Below, piece by piece: positions 28,642 to 38,601 of a DNA stretch of 64,000 nt (positions are counted from its first letter, which is position 1; each line of letters opens with the position of its first letter). A model generated the notes under the pieces. That model saw only the letters and a list, made by a program, of their open reading frames with translations. It made no database searches and was not told the DNA's origin. The position numbers and the translations under genes were made by a program. The DNA is from Nitratireductor aestuarii (GTDB taxonomy: Bacteria > Pseudomonadota > Alphaproteobacteria > Rhizobiales > Rhizobiaceae): positions 434,001 through 498,000 of the forward strand of contig NZ_BMIF01000001.1 in NCBI RefSeq assembly GCF_014641695.1, read 5' to 3'.

Positions 28642-29445
28642 ATGGCAGCAGCGGGCACAATCCGGGCCGGTATCGGCGGATGGACCTTCGAGCCCTGGGA
28701 AGGCACCTTCTATCCGGACGATCTCCCGAAGAAGCGCCAGCTGGAATATGCGTCCCGTCAACTTCCCACCATAGAGATCAACGGGACCTACTATCGCGGC
28801 CAGAAGCCGGAAACCTTCGCCCAATGGGCGGCAGCGGCCCCGGAAGGCTTCGTGTTCTCGGTAAAGGGCAACCGCTTCGTCACCAATCGCAAGATCCTGG
28901 GCGAGGCAGGCGAGTCCATGGAGCGCTTCTTCTCCACTGGCGTCACGGAGCTGGGGCCAAAGCTCGGGCCCATCGTATGGCAGTTTGCACCCACAAAGAA
29001 GTTCGAGCCGGAAGATTTCGAGGCTTTCCTCAAACTCCTGCCCACCCGCTGGGCGGGTGTGAAGCTGCGCCAGGTGCTTGAGGTGCGTCACGCCAGCTTC
29101 GTCGCACCCGATTTCGCGGCATTGGCCCGCAAGTATGGCACGGCGATCTGCTATGCCCATCACGAGGTCTATCCGGAGATCGCCGACGTGACGGCGGATT
29201 TCGTCTACGCGCGCCTGCAGCGCGGGAATGACGACATCCCCACGGCCTATCCTTCCGCCGAGATAGCCGAATGGGCCGACCGCGCGGCGACCTGGGCCAA
29301 GGGTGGCGTGCCGAAGGATCTTCCGCTCGCCGACGAAGCCGCAAAGGTCGAAGCCGTGCCGCGCGACGTGTTTGTCTATTTCATACACGAAGGCAAGGTG
29401 CGCGCGCCGCAGGCGGCGCAGGCCTTCATGCAGTCTTTGTCATGA
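28642..29445 (+). CDS. DUF72 (YecE-like) family protein
   Basis: A 267-residue TIM-barrel-like protein of the DUF72 family, whose function is not established. Conserved blocks are IRAGIGGWTFEPWEGTFYP at the N terminus, EINGTYYRGQKPETFAQWA, FSVKGNRFVTN and LEVRHASF. An excellent GAGGAGG site lies seven bases before the ATG. It follows uvrA by 231 bases; that gap contains a GGGCG/CGCCC hairpin at 28561-28575 and nothing else. Its last 20 bases overlap the converging lpxB. Confidence 0.9.
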   Translation: MAAAGTIRAGIGGWTFEPWEGTFYPDDLPKKRQLEYASRQLPTIEINGTYYRGQKPETFAQWAAAAPEGFVFSVKGNRFVTNRKILGEAGESMERFFSTGVTELGPKLGPIVWQFAPTKKFEPEDFEAFLKLLPTRWAGVKLRQVLEVRHASFVAPDFAALARKYGTAICYAHHEVYPEIADVTADFVYARLQRGNDDIPTAYPSAEIAEWADRAATWAKGGVPKDLPLADEAAKVEAVPRDVFVYFIHEGKVRAPQAAQAFMQSLS

Positions 29446-30610
29446 GAGCGATCTGGATCTTGTTCAGCACGACGCGGGCGGCAAGATCGCCTGATGGCAC
29501 GGGCGTCGAAAGCGCGTCGGCTACATGCGAAAATCCCTGACGCTGGCTCAAACGCGTCGGCGTCTCGTTCCACAGCCGGGGCAGCAGACGGGCCAGCATT
29601 TCCGGGTTGATGTACTGGTTGAAATATTCCGGAACCACAGGCCAACCAGCGATGAGATTGGGCAGCGACGCAGTCCAGACCTTGAGCAGGTAAGGCGCCA
29701 GCATGCGCACCAGGAAATCCACCTTGTAGACCGAGATGAAGGGCACGCGCGCAAGCGCGAGTTCAAGCGCGACCGTGCCGGAACAGGCAAGGGCTGCATC
29801 GGCAGAGGCAAATGCCTTCCACTTTGCCTCTTCGCCAAGAATGATTTCCGGCTGAATTGGCCAGTTCGCCGTGGCCTCGCGCACCAGGCCCTCCACATGC
29901 GGAACGGTGGGGAGCAAAAGTTCGAACTTGTGACCGGCAGACTTGAGGCGCTTCACGGTTTCCCCGAAGACGGGCATCAGGCGGGTCACCTCTCCGCGTC
30001 GCGAACCCGGCAGCAGCAGCAGGCGCTTCACCTCGCCCCGGCGCGCGCCGCCGAGCTGGCTGAGCGCCGATTCCCGGATCGATGGATCGTTCGCGAGGCG
30101 ATGGCCGACGAACGTTCCCTCGGGTCCGCCAAGCCGATCGAGCTCGGTCGGTTCGAACGGCAGAAGGCACAGGATGTGGTCGACATAGGGCCGCATGTCG
30201 ATGGCCCGGCCCGACCGCCACGCCCACACGCTTGGGCACACGTAGTGGATCGTCGGGATGTCGGGCGCAAGCGCCCTCACCTTCTTGGCGACGCGCAAAC
30301 CGAAGTCCGGGCTGTCGACGGTGATGAGACAGTCGGGCTTTTCTGCTGCGATCGTCTTCGCCGTCTTGCGGATGCGCCACATAAGACGCGGCAGGTCGCG
30401 CAGCACGGCAGAGAAACCCATGATGGCGATTTGGGAGGCATCAAACAGCGAGCGCAGGCCCATTTCTTCCAATCTGCGGCCGCCGACGCCGATCAGCTCC
30501 ACCTGCCGGCCCGATTGGCGCGCAAGCGCCCGCACCAGGTCGGCGGCCAGAATATCGCCTGACTCCTCACCCGAAACGATAGCCACACGCAGTGGCGGCA
30601 TCTGGCTCAT
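29426..30610 (-). CDS. lpxB: lipid-A-disaccharide synthase
   Basis: A 394-residue peripheral membrane glycosyltransferase (GT19). It joins UDP-diacylglucosamine and lipid X into the lipid A disaccharide. The N terminus VAIVSGEESGDILAADLVRAL and the FVGHRLAND and LLPGSRRGEV motifs are characteristic, as is ACSGTVALELAL near residue 280. ATG 30610 overlaps the lpxI stop (ATGA). It is the last gene of the envelope block. Confidence 0.95.
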   Translation of the reverse strand: MSQMPPLRVAIVSGEESGDILAADLVRALARQSGRQVELIGVGGRRLEEMGLRSLFDASQIAIMGFSAVLRDLPRLMWRIRKTAKTIAAEKPDCLITVDSPDFGLRVAKKVRALAPDIPTIHYVCPSVWAWRSGRAIDMRPYVDHILCLLPFEPTELDRLGGPEGTFVGHRLANDPSIRESALSQLGGARRGEVKRLLLLPGSRRGEVTRLMPVFGETVKRLKSAGHKFELLLPTVPHVEGLVREATANWPIQPEIILGEEAKWKAFASADAALACSGTVALELALARVPFISVYKVDFLVRMLAPYLLKVWTASLPNLIAGWPVVPEYFNQYINPEMLARLLPRLWNETPTRLSQRQGFSHVADALSTPVPSGDLAARVVLNKIQIALMTKTA

Positions 30611-31500
30611 CGCTCGCGACCTTCCTCATACCCAAGTAAAAAGAGACCAAGTTCATTGGCGAGTCGAACTGTTTCGCCAGTCTCCAAGATAAAGCTGCGT
30701 CCGGCCTCCACTGCAATACCCGCGAGACCGGCGGCGTGAGCGTCAACCACGGTTCGCCGTCCGATCGAAGGCAGGTCCGCACGCGATTCCTGCCCCGGCT
30801 TGGCGCATTTTACCAGAACGCCACGCTTCTTCCCTGCGAGCCTTCCATGTGAGCGAAGGTCCTTCATTCGCTCGAGGAGACCGTCCGTTCCCTCGATTCC
30901 TTCAAGAGCAACCACTCTGCCGCCAACGGCAATGGCGGCCTGTCCGATGTCGAGACGACCGATGGCGCGTGCAGCTTCCAGCGCGGCCGAAATATCCTTT
31001 TCGTCCGCAGCGGTAGGCTTGGCGCGTGTCATCACCTGGTCGGGGGCCAGCAGTTCCGGCGCAACCTCATGGGCGCCCACGACGATGATGCCGTGCGATT
31101 CCACCCAGCCGATCAACGTGGACAGCAGGTCGTCGTCACCGCGCGCGTAAGCCCACAGAAGCTTCGGCAGAAACAAGAGCACCTTCGGGCGGATCCGCAG
31201 ACTGGTAAGCGGTGGTCTGCGGCGAATGCCACCGGCCATCACGAGATGCGTAACGCCCTCGCGCTTCAGCCTCGGCATCAGCAGCCCGACATGCTCAAGT
31301 TTCACCGGGAGCAGATCGTAGCGATCAGGTGCGGGATCGAACGTGGCTTCACCCTCGATCGCCACCACGAGCGGCCGCCTGGCGCTTGCCTGCAAGGCAT
31401 CGACAACACTGTGCGGAAGCATGCCGCTACCGGCGATGATGGCGACCTTGGCCTCAGGCCCCAGATGATGAAACGACGCCTTATTCGTCGACGCCGTCAT
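30607..31500 (-). CDS. lpxI: UDP-2,3-diacylglucosamine pyrophosphatase LpxI
   Basis: A 297-residue protein of the former DUF1009 family. It cleaves UDP-2,3-diacylglucosamine to lipid X, the step done by LpxH in enterobacteria. The N-terminal domain (VAIIAGSGMLPHSVV) and the C-terminal catalytic domain (GQESRADLPSIGRRTVVDAHAAGLAGIAVEAG, with the family Asp) are both present. Its start lies inside the end of lpxA; ATG 31500 or 31506 are both possible. Its place between lpxA and lpxB confirms the role. Confidence 0.93.
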   Translation of the reverse strand: MTASTNKASFHHLGPEAKVAIIAGSGMLPHSVVDALQASARRPLVVAIEGEATFDPAPDRYDLLPVKLEHVGLLMPRLKREGVTHLVMAGGIRRRPPLTSLRIRPKVLLFLPKLLWAYARGDDDLLSTLIGWVESHGIIVVGAHEVAPELLAPDQVMTRAKPTAADEKDISAALEAARAIGRLDIGQAAIAVGGRVVALEGIEGTDGLLERMKDLRSHGRLAGKKRGVLVKCAKPGQESRADLPSIGRRTVVDAHAAGLAGIAVEAGRSFILETGETVRLANELGLFLLGYEEGRER

Positions 31501-32308
31501 CCCCATTTATCCCGCTGGAGCCGCGCTTGGGCACTGTAAACAGCCGATGCTCACGCGCCGCCAGAAAATTGACGATATCCATCACTTCCGGGGCTTCTGA
31601 AAAGGCCTCACGCACGATAGGGATGTTCTCCGCCAACGGACGTTGCGGGTCGAACAGCATCTTGTAGGCCTTGCGGATCGCGAAAATCTGCGCCCGCGCC
31701 ATGCCTGAACGCTTCATGCCGACGACATTCAGGCCGCGCAGCCGGGCTCTGTCGCCCTGCGCCATGCCGAAGGGAATAACGTCTCCTGCAACAGCCGCGC
31801 AGCCGCCAATAAATGCATGGTGGCCGATACGCACGAATTGATGCACCGCTGCAGCACCCGAAACGATCGCGCCGTTGCCAACTTCGACATGCCCGCCCAG
31901 CACGGAGTTGTTCGCCATGGTGACATTGTCGCCAATGTCGCAGTCATGCGCGACATGGGTCTGCACCATGAACAGGCAATTGTTGCCGATGGTGGTCTTG
32001 CCGCGGCTCGTGTCAGTGCCGCAATGCATCGTCACGCCCTCGCGGATGATGTTGCCGCTGCCGATCTCCAGCGTCGTGCGTCCGCCCTTGTGCTTGAAGT
32101 TCTGCGGCGCGCCGCCAAGCACGGCATTCGGGTAGACCTGGGATCCGGCGCCGAGACGCGTGCCATCAAGAATCGTCACATGACCGATGAGCTCGACATC
32201 ATCCCCCAGAACCACATCCGCCGTAACATGGCAGAACGGTCCGATACGCACACCGCTGCCAAGCTCCGCGCCCTTGTCTACAATTGCACTGGGATGAATA
32301 AGGGTCAT
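31481..32308 (-). CDS. lpxA: UDP-N-acetylglucosamine acyltransferase
   Basis: A 275-residue left-handed beta-helix enzyme that puts the first 3-hydroxyacyl chain on UDP-GlcNAc. Hexapeptide repeats fill residues 1-190 and the catalytic His lies in the [10 protein letters not shown] turn; a helical C-terminal domain follows. Its ATG overlaps the fabZ stop (ATGA), so the two are coupled. Confidence 0.96.
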   Translation of the reverse strand: MTLIHPSAIVDKGAELGSGVRIGPFCHVTADVVLGDDVELIGHVTILDGTRLGAGSQVYPNAVLGGAPQNFKHKGGRTTLEIGSGNIIREGVTMHCGTDTSRGKTTIGNNCLFMVQTHVAHDCDIGDNVTMANNSVLGGHVEVGNGAIVSGAAAVHQFVRIGHHAFIGGCAAVAGDVIPFGMAQGDRARLRGLNVVGMKRSGMARAQIFAIRKAYKMLFDPQRPLAENIPIVREAFSEAPEVMDIVNFLAAREHRLFTVPKRGSSGINGDDGVDE

Positions 32309-32790
32309 GCAGCTGCCGTTTCTGGCTCTTCTTTCGGTGTCATCAGTGCCGAGATTACCGCTTCGGCAACCTTGGCGCCATCAACTATCGCTTCACATTC
32401 AAATTTCCAGATACCGCTGCGCTGCTTGAGCTTCTTCACGTGCAGCTCGAGCCGGTCACCCGGCAGCACCGGCTTGCGGAACTTGGCGCCATCGATGGTC
32501 ATGAAATACACGACCGAAGGGGTGTTCGCGCCGGCATTGTTGATGCAGATCGCACCTGCCGTCTGCGCCATGGCCTCGATGATGAGCACGCCAGGCATCA
32601 CAGGCTTCTCGGGAAAATGGCCCTGGAAGTGCGGCTCGTTGATCGTCACATTCTTAATGCCGATGGCCGAGTTGTCACCATCGATCTCGATGATCTTATC
32701 AACCAGCAGAAACGGGTAGCGGTGCGGCAGCAACCGCAACAACTTGGCAATATCGACACTGTCCAACGCCTTGGGCGCTTCCTCTACCAT
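32305..32790 (-). CDS. fabZ: 3-hydroxyacyl-ACP dehydratase FabZ
   Basis: A 161-residue hot-dog-fold dehydratase of type II fatty acid synthesis. It competes with LpxA/LpxD for hydroxyacyl-ACP. The [12 protein letters not shown] motif and [19 protein letters not shown] carry the active-site His and, a helix later, EAMAQ the Glu. The frame is open to 32889, but the start at 32790 (MVEEAPKAL) matches the family and lies five bases after lpxD. Confidence 0.95.
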   Translation of the reverse strand: MVEEAPKALDSVDIAKLLRLLPHRYPFLLVDKIIEIDGDNSAIGIKNVTINEPHFQGHFPEKPVMPGVLIIEAMAQTAGAICINNAGANTPSVVYFMTIDGAKFRKPVLPGDRLELHVKKLKQRSGIWKFECEAIVDGAKVAEAVISALMTPKEEPETAAA

Positions 32791-32795
32791 CGCTT

Positions 32796-33842
32796 CTATT
32801 TTCCTTTCCGATTTCTTTCGACGAGGCTGCGCAATGCTGCGATCTCGCGAAATGCCTGCCGCATGGGTTGGGCCGGCAAACCTGCCCAACGCTCTCCAGC
32901 GGGAATGTCGTTCATGACGCCGCTGCCTGCTGCGAGCTGCGCCTTGTCACCAATGGTGATGTGGTCGGCAATACCGACGCGCCCACCCATCATCACCATA
33001 TCGCCCACGGTCACTGAACCGGAGATACCGCAATGGCCTGCGATGACCACAGAGCGGCCGATCTTTACGTTGTGAGCGACCTGCACAAGATTGTCGATCT
33101 TGCTGCCTTCACCAATGACGGTGTCCGTCAACGCACCGCGATCGATGGTCGTGTTCGCGCCGATCTCGACGTCGTTCTGGATAACCACACGGCCGATCTG
33201 CGGGTTCTTCATAAGCCCTGTCGGACCCGGTAGGAAGCCAAAACCATCCTGGCCGATCTGTGCGCCGGGATGAATGATCACCCGATCCCCCAGCATGGCG
33301 AACTGGATGGTGCACTGGGAGCCGATGAAGCAGTCGCGGCCGATGGTACAGCCATCGGCAATGACTGCATTCGGTCCAATGACGGTGCCCTGCCCTATGG
33401 TAACGTTCCTGCCGATAACAGCGCCGGCCTCGATGATCACGCCATCTTCGAGGGTTACACCCTCGCAGATGACGGCGCGTGGAGAAACGCCCGTCTCACC
33501 CGTGATAGGCTGCGGGCGCGTGCCACTCGGAAACAGCAGGCGCGCAATCTGAGCAAACGCATGCTGCGGACGTTCTGAAACCAGAACGGCCACCCCTTTC
33601 GGAACGTCCTTGACGCTATCGGGATCACAAATGACGGCTGCCGCACGAACCGTGCTCAGCAGGGAAGCGTTGCGCTTGCCATCAACGAAAACGAGGGAGT
33701 CTTCCCCTCCCTCGGAAGCAGCCGCGAGTCGATGGATCGGCAATCCGCTCTTCGACTCGTCCAGCAGCCTGGCACCTGTCAGCGTCGCGATTTCGCCCAG
33801 TTCAAGGCGTCGCGAGGGAACAAAGAACTTGGGTTCCGTCAT
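32796..33842 (-). CDS. lpxD: UDP-3-O-(3-hydroxyacyl)glucosamine N-acyltransferase
   Basis: A 348-residue lipid A enzyme that adds the amide-linked acyl chain. The N-terminal uridine-binding domain (about 1-100) is followed by hexapeptide repeats; the catalytic His sits in [10 protein letters not shown], and GQDGFGFLP is a family marker. Start candidates are ATG 33842 and 33851; neither has a strong ribosome site. It lies 54 bases after bamA. Confidence 0.95.
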   Translation of the reverse strand: MTEPKFFVPSRRLELGEIATLTGARLLDESKSGLPIHRLAAASEGGEDSLVFVDGKRNASLLSTVRAAAVICDPDSVKDVPKGVAVLVSERPQHAFAQIARLLFPSGTRPQPITGETGVSPRAVICEGVTLEDGVIIEAGAVIGRNVTIGQGTVIGPNAVIADGCTIGRDCFIGSQCTIQFAMLGDRVIIHPGAQIGQDGFGFLPGPTGLMKNPQIGRVVIQNDVEIGANTTIDRGALTDTVIGEGSKIDNLVQVAHNVKIGRSVVIAGHCGISGSVTVGDMVMMGGRVGIADHITIGDKAQLAAGSGVMNDIPAGERWAGLPAQPMRQAFREIAALRSLVERNRKGK

Positions 33843-33896
33843 GGTGCCAATCATCCGAACCGTCCGGGCCATAAGGCCCGGAGGGTTAATTCAGCT

Positions 33897-36260
33897 CTAG
33901 AACCGGGTCGAGATACCGAAGTTCCAATGCTGGATGCGGTCGGTATCTTCCTTGACGACCGGCTCGGCATAGTCAACGCGCAGCGGACCGAAGGGCGAAG
34001 CCCAGATCAAGCTGGCGCCAACCGATGCGCGCCATTTCATACCGGTGCCATCAACTAGATTGCTAGTGTAGTCGTTGCCGTAGAGCGTTGCTGCATCGGC
34101 AAAGACTGCACCGCGCAGGCCGATGCTTTCAGGCAGAACCGGGATCGGGAACTGAGCCTCAACCGTGCCGTGGAAGTAGGTCTTGCCACCGAGGTAATCG
34201 CGGTTGTTGGTACCGTCAACAGTTTCGAAAGGTCCGATACCGTTGTACTTGAAGCCGCGGATGATGCGGTCGTTGCTGTTGAAGTGGTCGAAGATGCGCA
34301 GCGGCTCATCACCCCAGGCGGAGACGTGACCGCCACCAACCGTGACCAAACCGACGACATCCAGATCTTCCGACAGCGTCTTGTAGTAGTTGCCGCGGCC
34401 AGTGACCTTCACGTACTTCGCGTCGCCGCCCAGACCGGCAAACTCGACCGAGGCCGTCGCGTAGATACCGTCACGCGGGTTCTTCGTGTCGTCGATCGTG
34501 TTGTAGACGAGACCTGTGGAAATCGACGAACGGGTCCAGGTGCCCTGCTCGAGCGCCTGTCTGACCGCGCTGGACAGATTGGCATCGGCAGCAACCTGCT
34601 CGTACTTTTCCTGCGAGTAGTTGTAGGCGAACTGCGCCGTCAGGTCTTCCGTGATCGGCAGACCGAAGCGAACCGTACCACCCGTCGTCTCGCGATCGAA
34701 GATGTGGTCGTTGTTCGAGTTGTTCACCTTTCGCGTGTTGCGATAGATGTCGAACCCGGCTGCGACGCGGTAGCCAAGGAAATACGGCTCCGTGAAGGAC
34801 AGCATGAAGTCACGCGAGTCCTTCCCGCCCGATGCGGACAAGCGGATGGCCTGACCACGACCGAGGAAGTTGCGCTCGCTGATCGAGCCTTCCAGCGAGA
34901 AGCCGCCGCCACTGCTCGACGTCTGGCCGGTGGAGTAGCCGGCGCCGATCGAGAACTCACCCGTAGACTGCTCGACGACATCAACAACCAGCACCACCTG
35001 ATCAGGCTGCGAGCCCGGCACGGTGGAGATGTTGATGGTCTGGAAGAAGCCGAGGGCATCCAGGCGGCGCTTGGCGCGCGAAACCATGACCTGGTTGAAG
35101 GCATCGCCTTCGCTCACGTCAAACTCACGACGAATGACATAGTCACGCGTACGGTTGTTGCCGCGGATCTCGATGCGCTCGATGTAGGCGCGAACGCCCT
35201 CGTCCACCGAGTAGACGACGGAGATCGTGCGGTTCTCGAAGTCGCGGTTGCCGCGTGGCGTCACTTCGGCAAAGGCATAGCCGCTGCCAGCAAGACGCTC
35301 GGTCAGACCGATGACAGACGCCTCAACATCCTTGGCGCGGTAGGTGCTGCCGGAGCGCGTCTTCAGCGAGGAGTTGAGCGCGCTGATATCGAGGCCCGGA
35401 ACGGACGATTCGATGCTGACGTCAGAGAACGTGTAGCGCTGGCCTTCATCAACGGTGAAGACGATCGTGTACTTGTTGTCGACGAGCGTGGCCGAGGCAT
35501 CAAGCACGCGGAAGTCCGCATAGCCCTGGTTGAAGTAGAAGCGGCGGAGCGCTTCCTCGTCGGCGCGAATGCGATTCTCGTCATAGACGTCGTTGCGGGA
35601 CAGCCACGAAAGGATGTTCGATTCCTTCGTGTTGATAACTTCACGCAGACGGCGGTCGCTGAACGCCTGGTTGCCTTCGAAGTTGATGTCCGCGATCTTG
35701 GTGCGGTCGCCTTCCTGAACGGTGTAGACGACGTTTACGCGTCCACCTTCAAGCTCCTGCACGCTGGCGCTGACGGTCGCATCGTCGCGACCGATCCGGC
35801 GATAGGCTTCGCGGATTGCCTCGGCATCAGCATCCATCGCTTCACGCGAGAAGGCGCTGCGCGGAGCAAGCTGGACAGCCTGCGCGAGGTTTGCGTCCTT
35901 GATCTTCTTGTTGCCCTGGAACAGGACCTGGTTGACGATCGTATTTTCGATCACCGTCACAACCAGGGTGCTGCCGGACTGCCGGACGGAAACGTCGGCG
36001 AAGAGACCGGTCGCGATCAGGCGCTTTACCGCATCATCAAGATCCGACTGGTTGAAGTTCTGGCCAGGGCGAATGCCAAGCTGTCCGCGCACTGAGTCGG
36101 CGTCGACACGGCGGTTCCCCCTCACCTCGATGCGGCTCACCGAAGCGGCTTCGGCCTGACCGACCATCGTCATCTGTGCGGTGGTCGCTCCAGCAATAAC
36201 AAAGCTGGTGGTGATCGCTACCGCCGAAACAGCGGACCTAAATCTTGAAGCTGCCTTCAT
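33897..36260 (-). CDS. bamA: outer membrane protein assembly factor BamA
   Basis: A 787-residue outer membrane insertase. A signal peptide (cleavage near residue 38, AEA-A) is followed by five POTRA domains (about 39-430; the first reads VSRIEVRGNRRVDADSVRG) and a C-terminal 16-strand barrel ending in the outer membrane Phe signature (ISTRF). It inserts beta-barrel proteins delivered through the periplasm. A promoter-like site and an A/T-rich inverted repeat lie in the 280-base gap to rseP, so it may have its own start of transcription as well as read-through. Confidence 0.97.
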   Translation of the reverse strand: MKAASRFRSAVSAVAITTSFVIAGATTAQMTMVGQAEAASVSRIEVRGNRRVDADSVRGQLGIRPGQNFNQSDLDDAVKRLIATGLFADVSVRQSGSTLVVTVIENTIVNQVLFQGNKKIKDANLAQAVQLAPRSAFSREAMDADAEAIREAYRRIGRDDATVSASVQELEGGRVNVVYTVQEGDRTKIADINFEGNQAFSDRRLREVINTKESNILSWLSRNDVYDENRIRADEEALRRFYFNQGYADFRVLDASATLVDNKYTIVFTVDEGQRYTFSDVSIESSVPGLDISALNSSLKTRSGSTYRAKDVEASVIGLTERLAGSGYAFAEVTPRGNRDFENRTISVVYSVDEGVRAYIERIEIRGNNRTRDYVIRREFDVSEGDAFNQVMVSRAKRRLDALGFFQTINISTVPGSQPDQVVLVVDVVEQSTGEFSIGAGYSTGQTSSSGGGFSLEGSISERNFLGRGQAIRLSASGGKDSRDFMLSFTEPYFLGYRVAAGFDIYRNTRKVNNSNNDHIFDRETTGGTVRFGLPITEDLTAQFAYNYSQEKYEQVAADANLSSAVRQALEQGTWTRSSISTGLVYNTIDDTKNPRDGIYATASVEFAGLGGDAKYVKVTGRGNYYKTLSEDLDVVGLVTVGGGHVSAWGDEPLRIFDHFNSNDRIIRGFKYNGIGPFETVDGTNNRDYLGGKTYFHGTVEAQFPIPVLPESIGLRGAVFADAATLYGNDYTSNLVDGTGMKWRASVGASLIWASPFGPLRVDYAEPVVKEDTDRIQHWNFGISTRF

Positions 36261-36342
36261 TGGGCCTTTAAACCTTCTATCCCCGTTGTCCCCACGCGAG
36301 AAACCCGGACTTGCGGCAATCCGTTCAACCGGCTGCTTACCG

Positions 36343-36370
36343 TAATAGCCAGATTTTCTCTACACGCAAG
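36343..36370 (-). promoter_or_regulatory. promoter candidate upstream of bamA
   Basis: On the minus strand CTTGCG (36370-36365) and CTATTA (36348-36343) stand 16 bases apart, close to the alphaproteobacterial CTTGAC-N17-CTATAT pattern, 83 bases before bamA. Confidence 0.45.
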
Positions 36371-36377
36371 GCTTCTG

Positions 36378-36393
36378 GTAAATTTGAATTTAC
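36378..36393. promoter_or_regulatory. A/T-rich inverted repeat upstream of the bamA promoter
   Basis: GTAAATT-TG-AATTTAC is a perfect seven-base inverted repeat just upstream of the -35 candidate. Its base composition is unlike the GC-rich surroundings, as expected of a protein binding site. Confidence 0.45.
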
Positions 36394-36540
36394 GAACTTG
36401 GGACCACGTGGCTTTCCCGTCACGGTATTTTGTCGGCGTGGTAAACACACACTGAACAAACCACATTATCCCAGATCGCCCCTCTCCCGATCTATTCCGT
36501 CATGAAATGTCGCGGCTGTGGAGCAATTTCTTCCACAGCT

Positions 36541-37683
36541 TCAGCACCCGAACAAGTCATTCCAGAACACAAACATCATGAACGCAAGCACCATCAACAT
36601 GCCGACACGGTAAACTGCTTCAGTTACCTGAGCAGGAATCGGTCTGCGGACGATAGCCTCTGCTGCATATAGCATAAGGTGGCCGCCATCGAGAGGTGGT
36701 ATCGGCAGCAGGTTGAGAATACCGATTCCCACCGAAAGCAACGCCACCAGCTGCACCAGCCACTCAAAGCCTAGACCCGCAGCCCGGCCCGCCATGTCGG
36801 CAATCCGGACAGGTCCGCCCAGCTGACACCGGTCTTCACGCCCAGCAACGAAACGCTTCATGAACTGGCCCGTGCGGGCAATCACGTCGCCGGTTTCCTG
36901 GATGCCGGCCACAACCGCCTGCAGCGGCCCGTACTCGATGCGATCCCGCTTACCCACAGCTTCGTTGGTGACCACACCGATAAGCCCGATGCGCACCTTC
37001 TGACCCAAGGCCGTCGGCTGCTCGGACACCTCCGGCGTTGCCACCGTCTCGATCTCACGGCCGTCACGCTCCAGAACGATCTTCAGCGGATCGCCTGCCC
37101 TGCCGGTGACGATGCGCTGAACGTCGGCAAAGCTTGCAACCCGCACACCATCAACGGAGATGAACGTGTCGCCGGGCAGAATGCCTGCCTCAGCGGCCGG
37201 ACTGTTGGGACGCACCTCGGCAACGGTCGGCTGGTACACATACTGGCCGTAGATCGCGAACATGGCGGCAAAGACCGCAGCACCAAGCACGAAATTCGCA
37301 AAGGGACCGGCAAAGACGGTAATGGCACGCTTCCACAGCGGCTGCGTATGGAACGCCACGCGCCGCTCGGCCTCGCTCAGCTTGCTCAACGCCTGCTCAT
37401 CCACCGAGGCGCTAGTTGCGGACATGTCCCCCACGAACTTGACGTAACCGCCAAGCGGGATGGCCGCCAAACGCCAGCGCGTGCCGTTCTTCGCCGTGTA
37501 GCCAAAAATTTCCGGACCGAAACCGATGGAGAACGCCTGTACGCCGATGCCGCACAGTCTGCCGGCAATGAAATGGCCCATCTCATGCACGAAGACGACC
37601 ACCAGCAGCACAAAAAAGAAGGGTACGAGGGTACCGAAGAGGAAGCTTCCGAGACCGGGGATTATGGCAGAAATGTCGGTCAC
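36541..37683 (-). CDS. rseP: RIP metalloprotease RseP (site-2 protease)
   Basis: A 380-residue inner membrane zinc protease that cuts transmembrane segments of anti-sigma factors and leftover signal peptides. The zinc motif HEMGH is at residues 33-37 in the first helix. The PDZ domain (SPAAEAGILPGDTFISVDG) lies in the middle, and LLNLLPIPPLDGGHL with the third zinc ligand near the C terminus. One PDZ domain is present, whereas E. coli has two. It follows cdsA by 100 bases. Confidence 0.95.
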   Translation of the reverse strand: MTDISAIIPGLGSFLFGTLVPFFFVLLVVVFVHEMGHFIAGRLCGIGVQAFSIGFGPEIFGYTAKNGTRWRLAAIPLGGYVKFVGDMSATSASVDEQALSKLSEAERRVAFHTQPLWKRAITVFAGPFANFVLGAAVFAAMFAIYGQYVYQPTVAEVRPNSPAAEAGILPGDTFISVDGVRVASFADVQRIVTGRAGDPLKIVLERDGREIETVATPEVSEQPTALGQKVRIGLIGVVTNEAVGKRDRIEYGPLQAVVAGIQETGDVIARTGQFMKRFVAGREDRCQLGGPVRIADMAGRAAGLGFEWLVQLVALLSVGIGILNLLPIPPLDGGHLMLYAAEAIVRRPIPAQVTEAVYRVGMLMVLAFMMFVFWNDLFGC

Positions 37684-37783
37684 GTCAGGTCATCCACGAA
37701 TCAACAAAGCCATCTCAGCAGAATTGCCAAAATGGGCGGATCAATGACCTTCCTCTAGCATGACTCAGGAAGTGTGGGAACTG

Positions 37784-38596
37784 TCATTCCATCCCGGCGA
37801 GGAACGGGATCCAGAGCACGAAAAGCAGCACGGAAGCAGCCACCAGACCGTCGACACGATCCATCACACCACCATGTCCCGGAATGAGATTTCCCGAGTC
37901 CTTGACCCCGTGGCGGCGCTTGACGGCTGACTCGAAAAGGTCGCCCGCCTGCGATGCGATCGAGAGCAGGATCGCAACGATTGCGACCATCAGCAGGTTC
38001 ACGCTGTCCCAGGCGAAATAGGCGACGATCAGGCTCGCGATGACGCCGCCTATGGCGCCGCCGATCGCTCCGCTCCAGGTCTTTCCCGGCGAAATGGAAG
38101 GTGCAAGCTTCGGCCCGCCCAAAGCGCGGCCGGTGAAATAGGCAATCGTGTCGGTGCCCCAGACGACGGCAAAGAGGAAAACAATCGTCCACAGGCCTTC
38201 AGGCGCGTTGCCACGAAGGAAGATCAGTGTTGCTGCCGGCAGACCCGCATAGAGGACGCCCCAGCCAGCCCAGAGGCCCCTGCCCGTCGCCAAGCCGGAG
38301 ATTGCAGCCACTGCGGCGGCAACGAAAAGGCCGGCAAAAACGAAGGCCGGGGCAAAGCCCACCAGCATCAGCGCAAGGGCTGCGGCAAGGGCAAAACGAG
38401 AGATCGCGAGGTGAACCTTGTGGTTCTCGCCGCGAATGGTCATCCATTCGTGGAACATCGCTGCTGCCATGGCGGCAGCGAACAGCCTGAACGGAAAACC
38501 GCCCCACCAGGTCAGCACCAGCACGGCAGCGGCCAGGATCACCCCGGAAATGATGCGCAGTTGCAGATTGCTGCGCGGCTTTGTTCCCCCCGCCAT
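37784..38596 (-). CDS. cdsA: phosphatidate cytidylyltransferase
   Basis: A 270-residue inner membrane enzyme that makes CDP-diacylglycerol for all phospholipids. About seven helices are seen, and the signature SAVKRRHGVKDSGNLIPGHG followed by GVMDRVD is intact. The start at 38596 (MAGGTKPRSN) is five bases after the uppS stop; the frame extending to 38707 only overlaps uppS. Confidence 0.95.
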   Translation of the reverse strand: MAGGTKPRSNLQLRIISGVILAAAVLVLTWWGGFPFRLFAAAMAAAMFHEWMTIRGENHKVHLAISRFALAAALALMLVGFAPAFVFAGLFVAAAVAAISGLATGRGLWAGWGVLYAGLPAATLIFLRGNAPEGLWTIVFLFAVVWGTDTIAYFTGRALGGPKLAPSISPGKTWSGAIGGAIGGVIASLIVAYFAWDSVNLLMVAIVAILLSIASQAGDLFESAVKRRHGVKDSGNLIPGHGGVMDRVDGLVAASVLLFVLWIPFLAGME

Positions 38597-38601
38597 CGGT
38601 G

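Noticed and set aside
34170-36095. 641-codon open frame antisense to bamA
   Set aside because: A low-stop shadow of GC-rich coding DNA; composition is unlike a folded protein and bamA is intact.
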